Source: Vibrio owensii CAIM 1854 = LMG 25443
GTDB taxonomy: Bacteria > Pseudomonadota > Gammaproteobacteria > Enterobacterales > Vibrionaceae
Assembly (NCBI RefSeq): GCF_000817815.1
Contig: NZ_JPRD01000012.1
Coordinates: forward strand, 42,518 to 106,517
DNA length: 64,000 bases
Direction: 5' to 3'
This document shows positions 16,669 through 26,374 of the stretch, in pieces (the first letter of the stretch is position 1; every line of letters starts with the position of its first letter). Both the position numbers and the translations under genes were made by a program. Under the pieces are notes generated by a model. That model worked only from the letters and a program-made list of their open reading frames with translations, was not told the origin of the DNA and did no database searches.

Positions 16669-17499
16669 ATGGAACAATCCATCCGCGATGAAATGCGAGT
16701 ACTCCCTTCTATCGATCCGCATTTCGAAATTGAACGCCGTGTCGCTTTTATCAAGCGTAAATTGCAAGAAGCAGGCTGTAAGTCTCTTGTTCTTGGCATC
16801 AGCGGTGGCGTTGACTCAACGACATGTGGTCGTTTGGCTCAATTGGCTGTAGACGAACTGAACGAAGAAGCTGGCGACAATAGCTACCAGTTTATCGCCG
16901 TTCGTTTGCCTTACGGTGAGCAAAAGGATGAAGACGAAGCACAACTTGCTCTTGCTTTTATCCAACCAACGCACTCGGTATCGGTAAACATCAAAGCAGG
17001 CGTTGATGGTCTTCACGCTGCTTCTCACGTTGCATTAGAAGGTACTGGTCTTCTTCCAACGGAAGCAGCAAAAGTAGATTTCGTGAAAGGTAACGTAAAA
17101 GCGCGTGCTCGCATGGTTGCTCAATACGAGATCGCTGGTTACGTTGGCGGCCTAGTGCTTGGTACTGACCACTCAGCGGAAAACATCACCGGTTTTTACA
17201 CCAAGTTCGGTGATGGTGCGTGCGATATGGCACCTCTGTTTGGCTTGAGCAAACGTCAAGTTCGTGAAGTGGCTGCAACATTAGGCGCACCAGAGCAACT
17301 GGTGAAGAAAGTGCCGACTGCAGACTTAGAAGAACTGGCGCCGCAAAAAGCAGATGAAGATGCTTTGAGCCTGACTTACGAGCAGATCGATGACTTCCTA
17401 GAAGGCAAGCCTGTATCGCAAGAAGTGAGTGATCGTCTTGTCGCTATCTACAAAATGACTCAACACAAACGTCAGCCGATCCCAACGATCTACGACTAA
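16669..17499 (+). CDS. nadE: NH3-dependent NAD synthetase
   Basis: A 276-residue enzyme that amidates deamido-NAD to NAD with ATP and ammonia. The PP-loop SGGVDST is at residues 45-51; other family blocks are [19 protein letters not shown] and [14 protein letters not shown]. There is no glutaminase domain and the length matches E. coli NadE. The ATG at 16669 follows AGGAAAAGG. It is divergent from the nadD-like gene, giving two consecutive steps of NAD synthesis in one place, and is followed by a strong terminator. Confidence 0.96.
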   Translation: MEQSIRDEMRVLPSIDPHFEIERRVAFIKRKLQEAGCKSLVLGISGGVDSTTCGRLAQLAVDELNEEAGDNSYQFIAVRLPYGEQKDEDEAQLALAFIQPTHSVSVNIKAGVDGLHAASHVALEGTGLLPTEAAKVDFVKGNVKARARMVAQYEIAGYVGGLVLGTDHSAENITGFYTKFGDGACDMAPLFGLSKRQVREVAATLGAPEQLVKKVPTADLEELAPQKADEDALSLTYEQIDDFLEGKPVSQEVSDRLVAIYKMTQHKRQPIPTIYD

Positions 17500-17553
17500 A
17501 TGACGATTTGATTCCTGAGCGATTTGTTTCTGAAACCGCTCTGAGATAAATAG

Positions 17554-17582
17554 AAAAACGCCGCTAAATTAGCGGTGTTTTT
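17554..17582. terminator. bidirectional terminator after nadE
   Basis: AAAAACGCCGCTA pairs with TAGCGGTGTTTTT (one G-T pair) around AAT. A and T runs flank both arms, so it can serve nadE and the convergent reductase gene. Confidence 0.85.
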
Positions 17583-17609
17583 GTTTGTTACGGTTTATTT
17601 TTAACGCGT

Positions 17610-19427
17610 TCAGTCCGCGAGTGTCACGTCCGTTTGCGGAATAGCACAACATGCCAACACTTTGCCCATCGCACGTTCCTCTGCGCTGATGGCAGGTACA
17701 TCTGGGTGATCGACCAGCCCCGATTCTAATTGAACCTTACAAGCACCACACAAGCCCGCTCGACAGCTGTTGCTAATGGTTTTGCCTGCATTCTCTACTT
17801 GCTCAAGTAGCGTTTGTTGGTTGTTACCCATCAACTTAAAGCCGTTGAATTCAATCTCAACACTTTTCTCTGGCTTGGCTGTAGTAGCCGCAACGCCGAA
17901 TGCTTCTTGATGATAGTTATCTTCTGGTAGGCCTTTCTTGAGTAGGAGATTTTTCGCCTTTTGCATAAAACCATCAGGGCCACAAACGAACACTTGGCGT
18001 TGTTCAACATCTTTGATTTGTTTTATGTGGGATAAGCTGATTCGCCCCTTAAGACCAAACCAATCCACCGCAGGTTGGGTTAAGCAAATCTTCACATCTA
18101 ATCCCGGATGCTGACGTTTTAGTTCATCGAGCTCATCTTTACATGGGATATCAATCTCGCTGCTGCACTGATGGTAGAACACCACATCATCAAGTTGGTT
18201 GTGATCAGCTAAGTAACGAACCATTGACAGCATTGGGGTTACACCGCTGCCTGCAGACAACAACAATAGAGGCTGGACAGAATGCTCTTTTAGATGAAAT
18301 TGACCATCTGGCGTTTCAGCTTCCAGCACATCTCCAACTTGCAGATTATCAAGCAGTGAATTAGACACACGCCCACCAGAAACGCGCTTAACCGAAATCG
18401 CGTAGCGACCCGGGCGAGATGGGCTCGATGACAAGGTGTAACGACGCCCTACTTTCTTGCCTTCTATGTCCACTTCAATAGGTAAATGCTGACCCGGTAA
18501 GTACGTTGGTAACTGACCTTTGCTTGGCTCAAGCCATAAGGTGACAAAGTCTCGCGCAATCTCTTCTCGTTCGACACAAGTTAGCGTCATTCGATTAGGA
18601 GAATTGTCTGGATAGAACTCTGGCTCTTTGTATTCAAGTACTTCGACTTGGTCACCTGAACGAATAATGCCTTCATTCAGAGCAACAAGGTTTTGACCAA
18701 AGAACACACCGCCACGCTCGTTCGCACGGAACTCTTGCAGTGTTTTAAGTGGTTCTTTGCTTTCTCGGAATGTACCGCGTTGAGTATTAACGGTGGTTAG
18801 AATGCAACGCTCACAAGGTTTTACAGATTCAAATTCGACTTCACCAATGCGAATACGTTTCCAGGAGTCTTCTTCAAATGGCTTGGTATCAGATACCACT
18901 AGGTTGGTTCGAAATTGATCCATTGAGTGCTGTTCAGAACTTCTGCGATTTAGCTCTTCCAGTGACGCTTCACTGATAACAAGCACCGGATAACCATCGG
19001 CAAAGCTAACGTTGTGGCCCAACTTCTCTCTTACACGATTAGATTGCTCACCAGTAAAAAGTAACTCAACACGAAGACCTAACACTTTACTAAACCAATC
19101 ATCCGCTTCGTCAGTGGTGGTATATGCCGTAAAACTGTCTTTCCAAACCGTTGCGGGCGCTTCCTGCATTTTGAAATCTTGATAACGAATCTTTAGTGGC
19201 TCTTCATCAAGGCTGGTAAACACCACACCATCGGGCAACAACGCTGACTTAATGGTCACCATTTGGGGGAATTTTCGAGCGGTCACCATTGAGCCATCTG
19301 ATGTCGCAATCATAAATCGACGATCAAAACTCAATCCTTGTTTTTCTACCCAAGCGGAAGATAAGGCAACACCTCCGACGGATTTAACTGGAAAAACATT
19401 AATTTGGGACAAAACTGATTGCGACAT
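17610..19427 (-). CDS. MOSC domain / flavin reductase / 2Fe-2S ferredoxin fusion (YcbX-like N terminus)
   Basis: A 605-residue three-part protein. Residues about 1-280 are MOSC_N plus MOSC, as in YcbX (VFPVKSVGGVALSSAWVEKQ, and CERCILTTVNTQRG with a likely cofactor-related Cys). Residues about 300-510 are a ferredoxin-NADP reductase-like module: RRYTLSSSPSRPGRYAISVK binds flavin, LLLSAGSGVTPMLSMVRYL and VFVCGPDGFM bind NAD(P)H. Residues about 520-605 are a plant-type 2Fe-2S ferredoxin with Cys in SCRAGLCGACKVQL and LACC. E. coli YcbX has MOSC plus ferredoxin only and reduces N-hydroxylated compounds; here the reductase is built in, so a self-sufficient NAD(P)H-driven molybdoenzyme is likely. 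Confidence 0.82.
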   Translation of the reverse strand: MSQSVLSQINVFPVKSVGGVALSSAWVEKQGLSFDRRFMIATSDGSMVTARKFPQMVTIKSALLPDGVVFTSLDEEPLKIRYQDFKMQEAPATVWKDSFTAYTTTDEADDWFSKVLGLRVELLFTGEQSNRVREKLGHNVSFADGYPVLVISEASLEELNRRSSEQHSMDQFRTNLVVSDTKPFEEDSWKRIRIGEVEFESVKPCERCILTTVNTQRGTFRESKEPLKTLQEFRANERGGVFFGQNLVALNEGIIRSGDQVEVLEYKEPEFYPDNSPNRMTLTCVEREEIARDFVTLWLEPSKGQLPTYLPGQHLPIEVDIEGKKVGRRYTLSSSPSRPGRYAISVKRVSGGRVSNSLLDNLQVGDVLEAETPDGQFHLKEHSVQPLLLLSAGSGVTPMLSMVRYLADHNQLDDVVFYHQCSSEIDIPCKDELDELKRQHPGLDVKICLTQPAVDWFGLKGRISLSHIKQIKDVEQRQVFVCGPDGFMQKAKNLLLKKGLPEDNYHQEAFGVAATTAKPEKSVEIEFNGFKLMGNNQQTLLEQVENAGKTISNSCRAGLCGACKVQLESGLVDHPDVPAISAEERAMGKVLACCAIPQTDVTLAD

Positions 19428-19699
19428 AGCCTTCTTCCTACAGGTTCTTTCTCATTATTGGACTATCATATCCTCATAAGAGTAATGACCCAAGTGCCTA
19501 TAAAAACTCAATTTTTATAAGGTATCTTCCCAAGGCGGTTGGCGCTGTCCCTCTTTAGCGTTCTTTTTTGTCTCACTTTATGAACAGAGTTCCATAAATT
19601 TGCACAGTATTGACGAAATAAGGATTGCCAAAACGTGACATCGCACACATAATTCGCCAACTTTTTGACACTATACATAACCTATCCGGAGCATAGACC

Positions 19700-19864
19700 A
19701 TGGATACTAATAAACTGATTCTAATTCTACTTTGTATCTTCCTTCCACCAGTGGCGGTTTACATGGAAAAAGGTCTAGAGAAAGACTTCTTCATCAACCT
19801 GATCCTAACGTTCTTCTTCTTCCTACCAGGCACCATTCACGCGCTTTGGTTGACGATGAAGTAA
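19700..19864 (+). CDS. small Pmp3/YqaE-type membrane protein
   Basis: A 54-residue protein. It starts MDTNKLILILLCIFLPPVAV and ends FLPGTIHALWLTMK, with two hydrophobic segments separated by YMEKGLEKDFF. This is the UPF0057/Pmp3 (YqaE) pattern, with the conserved FLPP and the PG-x-IHA motif; the family comprises small stress-related membrane proteins. The ATG at 19700 follows CCGGAG. The preceding 270 nt (19428-19699) hold no other gene that I can see. Confidence 0.85.
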   Translation: MDTNKLILILLCIFLPPVAVYMEKGLEKDFFINLILTFFFFLPGTIHALWLTMK

Positions 19865-19944
19865 CCAACTGAGCTCCTGCCAAAAAGAAATGTGAAAAAT
19901 GGGATGAAATGAAAGTGCAATTCCACTATCATCCTGTCGCCTAA

Positions 19945-19960
19945 GCGCAAGCGTTTGCTC
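19945..19960. promoter_or_regulatory. PurR-like operator upstream of pyrC
   Basis: GCGCAAGCGTTTGCTC contains the palindromic core GCAAGCGTTTGC and matches about 12 of 16 positions of the PurR consensus ACGCAAACGTTTGCGT. It lies 58 nt before the pyrC start; E. coli pyrC is also under PurR control. Confidence 0.65.
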
Positions 19961-20018
19961 TTGAGGTAAATGCAGCGTTTAGGCTCCAAACATAACTTTT
20001 AAATGGTGGGAGCAATTA

Positions 20019-21047
20019 ATGACAACACTGACTATTACTCGTCCTGACGATTGGCACGTTCATTTACGCGATGGTGAAGTTCTAAAAGATACCGTTCGCG
20101 ATATTAGCCGTTATAACGGCCGCGCACTGATCATGCCAAACACCGTCCCACCAGTGACTAATACTGAAATGGCGCTAGCCTACCGTGATCGCATCCTTGC
20201 TGAACAACACGGTGAGCAATTCGAACCTCTTATGGCGCTTTACCTAACAGACAACACCACGCCAGACGAAATTCGCAAAGCTAAAGCAACAGGCAAAATC
20301 GTTGCAGCAAAGCTTTACCCAGCAGGCGCAACCACCAACTCTGATTCTGGCGTAACCGACGCAAAGAACATCTACCACGTTTTTGAAGCGATGGAAGAAG
20401 TTGGCATGCTGCTTTTGGTTCATGGTGAAGTGACTCATAACCACGTTGATATTTTTGACCGTGAGAAAGAATTCCTAGACACGGTTCTTGCTCCTATCGT
20501 CAACGACTTCCCTAACCTAAAAATCGTTCTTGAGCACATCACGACTGCGGATGCGGCTAATTTCGTCAACAACGCTTCTGATAACGTTGCAGCAACTATC
20601 ACCGCTCACCACCTGCTGTTCAACCGTAACCACATGCTAGTCGGCGGCATTAAGCCACACTTCTACTGCCTACCAATTCTTAAGCGCAATACCCACCAAC
20701 AAGCGCTTATCGAAGCAGCAACAAGCGGCAGCAAGAAATTCTTCCTAGGTACGGATTCAGCACCACACGCAAAAGGCGCAAAAGAGTCGGCTTGTGGTTG
20801 TGCTGGATCTTACACTGCACACGCAGCGCTAGAGCTTTACGCAGAAGTCTTTGAGAACGAAGGCAAACTAGAAAACCTAGAAGCATTCGCAAGCTTGAAT
20901 GGCCCTGATTTTTACGGCATTGCTCGTAACACAGATACCGTCACGCTAGAAAAAGCAGCGTGGGATGTACCAGAAACGATGCCATTTGGCAGCGACATCG
21001 TTGTGCCAATCCGTGCAAATGAAAAAATTGAGTGGGAAGTGAAGTAA
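20019..21047 (+). CDS. pyrC: dihydroorotase PyrC
   Basis: A 342-residue class II dihydroorotase that cyclises carbamoyl-aspartate to dihydroorotate in pyrimidine synthesis. Zinc ligands H13 and H15 lie in WHVHLRDGE, the carboxylated lysine is K98 in VAAKLYPAG, and further metal-binding segments are [15 protein letters not shown] and [13 protein letters not shown]. The length matches E. coli PyrC. The start has GGGAG nearby. It is a single-gene unit with a PurR-like box upstream and a terminator downstream. Confidence 0.97.
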   Translation: MTTLTITRPDDWHVHLRDGEVLKDTVRDISRYNGRALIMPNTVPPVTNTEMALAYRDRILAEQHGEQFEPLMALYLTDNTTPDEIRKAKATGKIVAAKLYPAGATTNSDSGVTDAKNIYHVFEAMEEVGMLLLVHGEVTHNHVDIFDREKEFLDTVLAPIVNDFPNLKIVLEHITTADAANFVNNASDNVAATITAHHLLFNRNHMLVGGIKPHFYCLPILKRNTHQQALIEAATSGSKKFFLGTDSAPHAKGAKESACGCAGSYTAHAALELYAEVFENEGKLENLEAFASLNGPDFYGIARNTDTVTLEKAAWDVPETMPFGSDIVVPIRANEKIEWEVK

Positions 21048-21065
21048 TCACCCTCAAGAAATGAA

Positions 21066-21112
21066 AAAAGGGTCATGCCACCATATTCGATATGGAAAGA
21101 CATGACCCTTTT
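21066..21112. terminator. bidirectional terminator after pyrC
   Basis: AAAAGGGTCATG and CATGACCCTTTT form the outer stem; CCATAT and ATATGG form an inner stem around TCG. T residues follow on both strands. Confidence 0.85.
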
Positions 21113-21152
21113 CTTTTGGCTTCAATACAACCTCAACAAACTGAACTCGCGC

Positions 21153-22061
21153 TTATTTACCGCGAACCTTTTCAACCACAGTCCAAGCAGCAACCACAAT
21201 CAAGCCAGCAATAACACCAATCACACCGTTAAGCAGTGTCGGTACGATCGCAGTAGCAATGGTGTGACCACGGAAGTCCATAATGATAGGTTCAATCAGA
21301 TGATGAATCGCAGGGACGTTATGAACAACAATACCGCCGCCAACCAAGAACATTGCTGCAGTACCAACAATCGCAAGCATCTTCATCAGTTTCGGGGCGA
21401 ACGCCACTAACGCACCACCAAGTTTGGCTTTCAGACCTTCGCCATTGGATTTACGCTCTAGATAGAAGCCCAAATCATCGAGCTTAACAATGCCAGCCAC
21501 TAAACCGTAGACACCAATGGTCATCAAGATAGCAATCAGGCTTACTACCAAAATCTGCGTGACGATACTTGTTCCTGTGACGGTGCCTAACGCAATCACG
21601 ATGATCTCAGCAGACAAAATAAAGTCAGTACGGATCGCGCCCGCCACTTTTCTCTTTTCATACTCTTCCACGGATTCACCCATATCAGAGGACTCTTCCG
21701 CGTTATCTTCATGCTGATGAGCGTGAGGGAATAGTTTCTCTAAGATCTTCTCAGCGCCTTCAAAACAGAGAAACAAACCACCAATCAAGAGTAATGGCAT
21801 GATCAACCAAGGAATAAACGCACTAATGAGCAATGCCGCAGGCACCAGTATCAACTTGTTTTTAAATGAACCTTTCGCGACCGCCCATACCACTGGAATT
21901 TCTCGTTCGGCAGCAACACCCGATACTTGCTGCGCGTTTAGCGCCAAATCGTCGCCCAATACACCAGCGGTCTTTTTCGCCGCTACCTTTGACATCAATG
22001 CGACATCATCCAATACAGCTGCAATGTCATCCAACAGTGTTAGTAAACTTGCTCCAGCCAT
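21153..22061 (-). CDS. DUF808 family inner-membrane protein (YedI-like)
   Basis: A 302-residue membrane protein. The N-terminal [20 protein letters not shown] and [20 protein letters not shown] identify the DUF808/YedI family, whose function is unknown. Several membrane segments follow, for example [40 protein letters not shown] and the C-terminal [16 protein letters not shown] charged loop ([20 protein letters not shown]) interrupts the membrane part. It is monocistronic and convergent with pyrC across a shared terminator. Confidence 0.85.
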   Translation of the reverse strand: MAGASLLTLLDDIAAVLDDVALMSKVAAKKTAGVLGDDLALNAQQVSGVAAEREIPVVWAVAKGSFKNKLILVPAALLISAFIPWLIMPLLLIGGLFLCFEGAEKILEKLFPHAHQHEDNAEESSDMGESVEEYEKRKVAGAIRTDFILSAEIIVIALGTVTGTSIVTQILVVSLIAILMTIGVYGLVAGIVKLDDLGFYLERKSNGEGLKAKLGGALVAFAPKLMKMLAIVGTAAMFLVGGGIVVHNVPAIHHLIEPIIMDFRGHTIATAIVPTLLNGVIGVIAGLIVVAAWTVVEKVRGK

Positions 22062-22234
22062 TTATTTATCTCTTTTATGGAATTGAATAAGTAACAAAAT
22101 GTAACACCATTAAATCACTCAGCAAAGTTATGATTCTGCAAAGAATAAGGTCACAAATTGTGTTTTGTGTTGATGTGGCTTTGAGACAGGACTAGTCTTG
22201 TCTTACCTTTCAAGCACACAAAAGAAAAGTATAG

Positions 22235-23152
22235 ATGAAAAGCGGATACACTTACCCAATCGGTACCCCAGGTCAGCCATGGGGCGAAGCAGAACGCAAA
22301 GCTTGGTGTGAGCAACGTGACGTAAAACGTAGCTACCAAGAAGAAGTCGTGACCAAAATTGATGCCCTTCGCGAGCGTTTTGATGTTGAGCAATACGGCG
22401 CACTTTCTTACGATGAAGCACGCTTCCCTCTGTTTTGTATCAAGACTCGTAACTGGGACGCAGCAAAACCTGTTGTTTTGGTCACTGGCGGCGTACACGG
22501 CTACGAAACAAGTGGCGTTCATGGCGCACTGAAGTTTGTTGATACACAAGCTGAACGTTATGCAGAACACTTCAACATTGTCGTTGCGCCATGTGTTAGC
22601 CCTTGGGGTTACGAAGTGATTAACCGCTGGAACCCAAATGCGATCGACCCAAACCGCTCTTTCTATGCAGATAGCCCTGCAGAAGAATCTGCAAACTTAA
22701 TGAAGCTTGTTGCAACCTTGGGTGATGTTCTAATGCACATCGACCTGCACGAAACCACCGATTCTGATGAAACTGAATTCCGCCCTGCACTTGCGGCGCG
22801 TGATGGCCTTGAATACATCGAAGGCATGATCCCAGACGGTTTCTACACGGTGGGTGATACAGAAAACCCACAACCTGAGTTCCAAAAAGCAGTCATCGAG
22901 TCAGTAGCGAAAGTAACGCACATTGCACCTGCTGACGGTAAAGGCGAAATCATTGGCTCGCCAGTGGTGCAATTTGGCGTCATAAATTACCCAATGGTAA
23001 AACTGGGTTTGTGTGGCGGCGTAACCAACTGCACTTACGGCACCACAACGGAAGTTTACCCAGACAGCCCGAAAGTGACTGATGAAGAGTGTAACGACGC
23101 TCAAGTTGCAGCAGTTGTAGGCGGCTTAGACTACGTGCTCGCTCAGCTATAA
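22235..23152 (+). CDS. M14-family metallocarboxypeptidase
   Basis: A 305-residue zinc peptidase of the M14 / succinylglutamate desuccinylase superfamily. Zinc-binding H-x-x-E appears in TGGVHGYETSG (about residues 87-97) and the later zinc histidine in MHIDLHETTDSDET; DPNRSF is the arginine motif that often binds the substrate carboxylate. There is no signal peptide, so a cytoplasmic enzyme acting on small peptides or acyl-amino acids is likely. The true substrate is unknown. Its last 6 nt overlap the convergent araC-type gene. Confidence 0.8.
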   Translation: MKSGYTYPIGTPGQPWGEAERKAWCEQRDVKRSYQEEVVTKIDALRERFDVEQYGALSYDEARFPLFCIKTRNWDAAKPVVLVTGGVHGYETSGVHGALKFVDTQAERYAEHFNIVVAPCVSPWGYEVINRWNPNAIDPNRSFYADSPAEESANLMKLVATLGDVLMHIDLHETTDSDETEFRPALAARDGLEYIEGMIPDGFYTVGDTENPQPEFQKAVIESVAKVTHIAPADGKGEIIGSPVVQFGVINYPMVKLGLCGGVTNCTYGTTTEVYPDSPKVTDEECNDAQVAAVVGGLDYVLAQL

Positions 23153-23935
23153 CAAGCGGTTCTTATATTGCTCCGGTGTAATGCCGGAGTATTTTTTGAA
23201 CATTGCGATGAAAGGACTGGCTTGGTTATAGCCTAACGTCAACGCCACCTCTTTCACGGTTTGTCCTTTTCTTAATAACTCCATTGAATGCAGATAACGA
23301 ACTCGCAATCGCCATTCAGTAAAACTCATCCCTAACTCACTTTGGCAATGGCGAGCTAACGTACGTTCGGTGGTATGCACCTTTTCTGCCCACTCTCCCA
23401 AACTAATCTCATCCGTTGGCGCTTCTTCGACGGCTTTTAGGATGGGTTCTAGATATTTATTGTCTGTGGTTGGCAAGAAATGATGCTCAACCTCTTGCTT
23501 CGCTAATTGATCAAGCAGTACCTGTACGATGCGTTTGTCTTCTTCACTCTTTGCCACGTTAATGTCGCGCTGACGAAAGTCTTCCACAATTGCAGACACT
23601 ATTGGCGTTACCTTGATCAGACTGGTTTTAGAAGGGAAGTGCTGCGTTAGCTCTGGTGCGATATTTAAAGAACAGTATTCCAATGGCTTACGGTTATAGC
23701 TGGTATGACGAATTCCGGCAGGCACCCAAATAGCCAGATGTGGTGGTGCTAAAAAGCGTGTGTCTTCTGCATCCATTTCTAGAATGCCGCCACTTATCAA
23801 CTGCACTTGTCCCCAAGGGTGACTATGAATCCGAGTCTCAGTATTCGACAGAAAGGCTTCAAAATTCATAAACACATCTGATGGTGCCTGCTCAATTGAT
23901 AATGAAGGATGAAGATTCCTAGTGGTCTTTTTCAA
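23147..23935 (-). CDS. AraC-family transcriptional regulator
   Basis: A 262-residue regulator. The N-terminal part is a cupin sensor (RIHSHPWGQVQLISGGILEM and PPHLAIWVPAGIRHT, about residues 36-90). The C-terminal about 95 residues carry two helix-turn-helix motifs ending LGYNQASPFIAMFKKYSGIT, typical of AraC. It is divergent from the EamA transporter gene at 24034, with about 100 nt between them, so it is a candidate activator or repressor of that exporter. Confidence 0.88.
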   Translation of the reverse strand: MKKTTRNLHPSLSIEQAPSDVFMNFEAFLSNTETRIHSHPWGQVQLISGGILEMDAEDTRFLAPPHLAIWVPAGIRHTSYNRKPLEYCSLNIAPELTQHFPSKTSLIKVTPIVSAIVEDFRQRDINVAKSEEDKRIVQVLLDQLAKQEVEHHFLPTTDNKYLEPILKAVEEAPTDEISLGEWAEKVHTTERTLARHCQSELGMSFTEWRLRVRYLHSMELLRKGQTVKEVALTLGYNQASPFIAMFKKYSGITPEQYKNRLL

Positions 23936-24033
23936 AATTGTCTTCCTATCGCTTACGATGTCTTTCCAGAGATACTTTTCATTATAAAGACCTGTCAGAC
24001 TAGCGCCATTAATTATTGTGCGATGAGGTTCTC

Positions 24034-24939
24034 ATGGTTTATTTGCTTCCGTTTTTTACTGTCATGATTTGGGGTGGGAATTCCATCGTAAATAAAATGG
24101 CAGCAAGTGCCATCGAACCGAGTGCAATGAGTTTCTACCGTTGGTTTGTCGCTATGGTGCTTCTGACGCCATTTTGCTTACCTGCCGTAATCCGCCAACG
24201 TCACGTCATTCGCCCTTACTTGCCAAAACTCGCGTGCCTTGCGCTGCTTGGTATGGTGCTAAACCAATCGTTGGGCTACTACGCAGGTTTGACGACGACA
24301 GCATCGAATATGGCACTGATCACTTCTCTTGTTCCTCTTATCAGTGTTTTTCTGAGCGTACCCTTGCTAGGTAAGTCAATTTCTATGTTGAGCGTGGCGG
24401 GCGGCGTGATTTCGCTTGGTGGCTTAGCGTTTATGCTTGGTCATGGCGATATTACCTACTTCCTACATCAAGATATGACACAAGGTGACAGCTTGATGCT
24501 TCTTGCTGCACTTTGTTACGCGATTTACTGCGTGTTACTTAAGCGCTGGAAGATGCCATTCAACAGCATGACTCTGGTTTACATGCAGGGCTTTTTCTCA
24601 TTAGTCATGCTTGCACCGCTGTGGTTAAGCAGTGATCAACTTCTGCCAAGCCAAAGCGCATTACCTTTAATTGCTTACGCGGGTATTGCGGCGTCTATCT
24701 TTGCCCCGTTGATGTGGGTGAAAGCAATTGACTTGATTGGCGCGGATTCTAGTGCCATGTTCATGAACCTGATGCCTGTGGTCTCGGTAGCTTTAGCTTC
24801 GACTATGCTCGGCGAAGAAGTACATGTTTACCACATCATTGGCGGCATGCTGGTTATCTCTGGCGTTATCTTGTCGCAAATTAAGCTTCGCAAGAAGATA
24901 CAATCGCCAAGCCCAGATTTACCACCAGCGACATCGTAA
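24034..24939 (+). CDS. EamA/DMT-family transporter
   Basis: A protein of about 301 residues with ten predicted membrane helices in two repeated EamA halves. The first half begins YLLPFFTVMIWGGNSIVNK; the second begins near GDSLMLLAALCYAIYCVLLK. DMT transporters export amino acids, metabolites or drugs; the substrate is not visible. The ATG at 24034 was chosen because GAGG lies five bases upstream; a TTG at 24016 would add six residues. A short basic tail (SQIKLRKKIQ) ends it, and a terminator follows. Confidence 0.85.
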   Translation: MVYLLPFFTVMIWGGNSIVNKMAASAIEPSAMSFYRWFVAMVLLTPFCLPAVIRQRHVIRPYLPKLACLALLGMVLNQSLGYYAGLTTTASNMALITSLVPLISVFLSVPLLGKSISMLSVAGGVISLGGLAFMLGHGDITYFLHQDMTQGDSLMLLAALCYAIYCVLLKRWKMPFNSMTLVYMQGFFSLVMLAPLWLSSDQLLPSQSALPLIAYAGIAASIFAPLMWVKAIDLIGADSSAMFMNLMPVVSVALASTMLGEEVHVYHIIGGMLVISGVILSQIKLRKKIQSPSPDLPPATS

Positions 24940-24950
24940 TTCAATCTCAC

Positions 24951-24978
24951 AAGCCACGGTCATTAGCGTGGCTTTTTT
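24951..24978 (+). terminator. terminator after the EamA gene
   Basis: AAGCCACG at 24951-24958 pairs with CGTGGCTT at 24967-24974 and is followed by a T run. Confidence 0.85.
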
Positions 24979-25099
24979 GTATCTGACGGCTTTATCTGAA
25001 ACGTTGATAGAAAAGTTAATATTTTGTTGCATTAGCTATTCCAGTATCGATACCTTATTGATACATTGAAGTGAGTAACAACGCACAAAGGAATGACAG

Positions 25100-25585
25100 A
25101 TGAGCAGTGGTCAAAGAGATATTACCCTTCGTTTTCTTGCTGAACCGGGAGACGTAAACTTCGGTGGTAAAGTGCACGGTGGCGCCGTGATGAAATGGAT
25201 CGACTTGGCCGCTTACGCGTGCAGCGCGGCTTGGAGTGGCAAGTATTGCATCACAGCGTATGCGGGTGGTATTCGCTTTGTTGCGCCGATTCATGTCGGT
25301 AACTTAGTCGAAGTCAGCGCGAAGGTCATTTACACAGGTCGTAGCTCAATGCATATCGCGATTGATGTACAAGCGAGCGATCCAAAAGAGTTAAAAAACC
25401 GCCTAACGACGCATTGTATCGTTATCATGGTTGCCGTCGATGAAGACGGAAAGCCAACCGATGTACCGAAGTGGATTCCTGAGTCGGATGAAGACAAAGC
25501 ACTAGAGCAATCGGCTATTCGCTTGATGAACATGCGTAAGCAAATTGGCGAAGAGATGGAAGCGCACGTCAAATATCTCAAATAG
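25100..25585 (+). CDS. acyl-CoA thioesterase (hotdog fold, YciA-like)
   Basis: A 161-residue hotdog-fold thioesterase. The family blocks are AEPGDVNFGGKVHGGAVMKW (about residues 15-34, with the catalytic Asp/His neighbourhood), YAGGIRFVAPIHVGNLVEVS and GRSSMHIAIDVQA. It hydrolyses acyl-CoA thioesters in the cytoplasm; chain-length preference is unknown. The C-terminal helix (QSAIRLMNMRKQIGEEMEAH) is longer than in E. coli YciA. It has AAAGGA before the ATG and is monocistronic. Confidence 0.88.
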   Translation: MSSGQRDITLRFLAEPGDVNFGGKVHGGAVMKWIDLAAYACSAAWSGKYCITAYAGGIRFVAPIHVGNLVEVSAKVIYTGRSSMHIAIDVQASDPKELKNRLTTHCIVIMVAVDEDGKPTDVPKWIPESDEDKALEQSAIRLMNMRKQIGEEMEAHVKYLK

Positions 25586-25735
25586 CTTGCCCCCATGGCC
25601 CCAAACTGATTATCAAGTAATCGTTTGCTCCCTATATGTGTGAAGTAATGTCATGGTTCTGTCATTCACTTCACACTAGATTCAAATTGTCATAAATCTT
25701 TCACTTTGATTTGATTAAATCCACGCACAATTTTA

Positions 25736-26002
25736 GTGTTGGATAGAGTTTGGATCTTGAGATTAAAAGAGACCACATTAAGTGAAAAGACATTGACCAA
25801 TTTAAAGGCGGTCGAGTACCAATGGGTGCGCACCATGTATGTGGAAGGTTATAACGAAGACGAAATTAACCACTACATCCAGACCTGCTTTGGTGGCGAT
25901 ACCACATTTGCCGATCTTTTCCGTCGTGTCGCATTGCAACAGGAGAGTTTGTACACACTGCTGCAATATGTAGGCTGTGCGCCATCTAGCCGCGAGTTTT
26001 AA
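25736..26002 (+). CDS. hypothetical small protein
   Basis: I do not recognise this protein of up to 88 residues. The core KAVEYQWVRTMYVEGYNEDE and INHYIQTCFGG-D looks helical and soluble. The frame begins with GTG at 25736 but has no clear ribosome site; a TTG at 25757 preceded by GGATAGAG is an alternative start. It stands alone between the thioesterase and the malG 3' region. No function is proposed. Confidence 0.5.
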   Translation: MLDRVWILRLKETTLSEKTLTNLKAVEYQWVRTMYVEGYNEDEINHYIQTCFGGDTTFADLFRRVALQQESLYTLLQYVGCAPSSREF

Positions 26003-26153
26003 AGCCCTCCCCCTGATTACATCACCGTTCCCTTTCGAATACCCCTACACTAATTATGTGAAGTGATACGCACGGCATTCGGATGCCACTGTGTAATGCA
26101 TTGCAAACTGGTTAGTCTGTGTCTGTTATAAAGACAAAGTGAATCTATAGGCA

Positions 26154-26374
26154 TAAAAAAACCTGAGTCTAAACTCAGGTTATGGTTACAAGAAACTGTT
26201 AGTGATTAAAGCGTAAGGAACTAAGCTAACAGCCAGCTATGCGTAACGCCAATAAAAGCGAGATATTACTGATCGGCGGCCAAACCAAAAGTGTAATATC
26301 GATGCTAAATATAAGGGCGACCTAATGGTCGCCCTTTTCTAGTTATTCTTTTGTATCTTAGTGACCAACCAAGA
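26154..26374 (-). ncRNA. micX: probable MicX-type sRNA in the malG 3' untranslated region
   Basis: About 220 nt with no gene follow the malG stop and end at an intrinsic terminator: ACCTGAGT (26161-26168) pairs with ACTCAGGT (26173-26180), and the minus strand ends in seven T. A second hairpin, AAGGGCGACC (26313-26322) with GGTCGCCCTT (26327-26336), lies nearer malG. In V. cholerae the Hfq-bound sRNA MicX is made from the 3' end of VCA0943, the malG gene, and is processed by RNase E. Position and size fit; the sequence itself was not compared. Its 5' end may lie inside malG. Confidence 0.6.
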
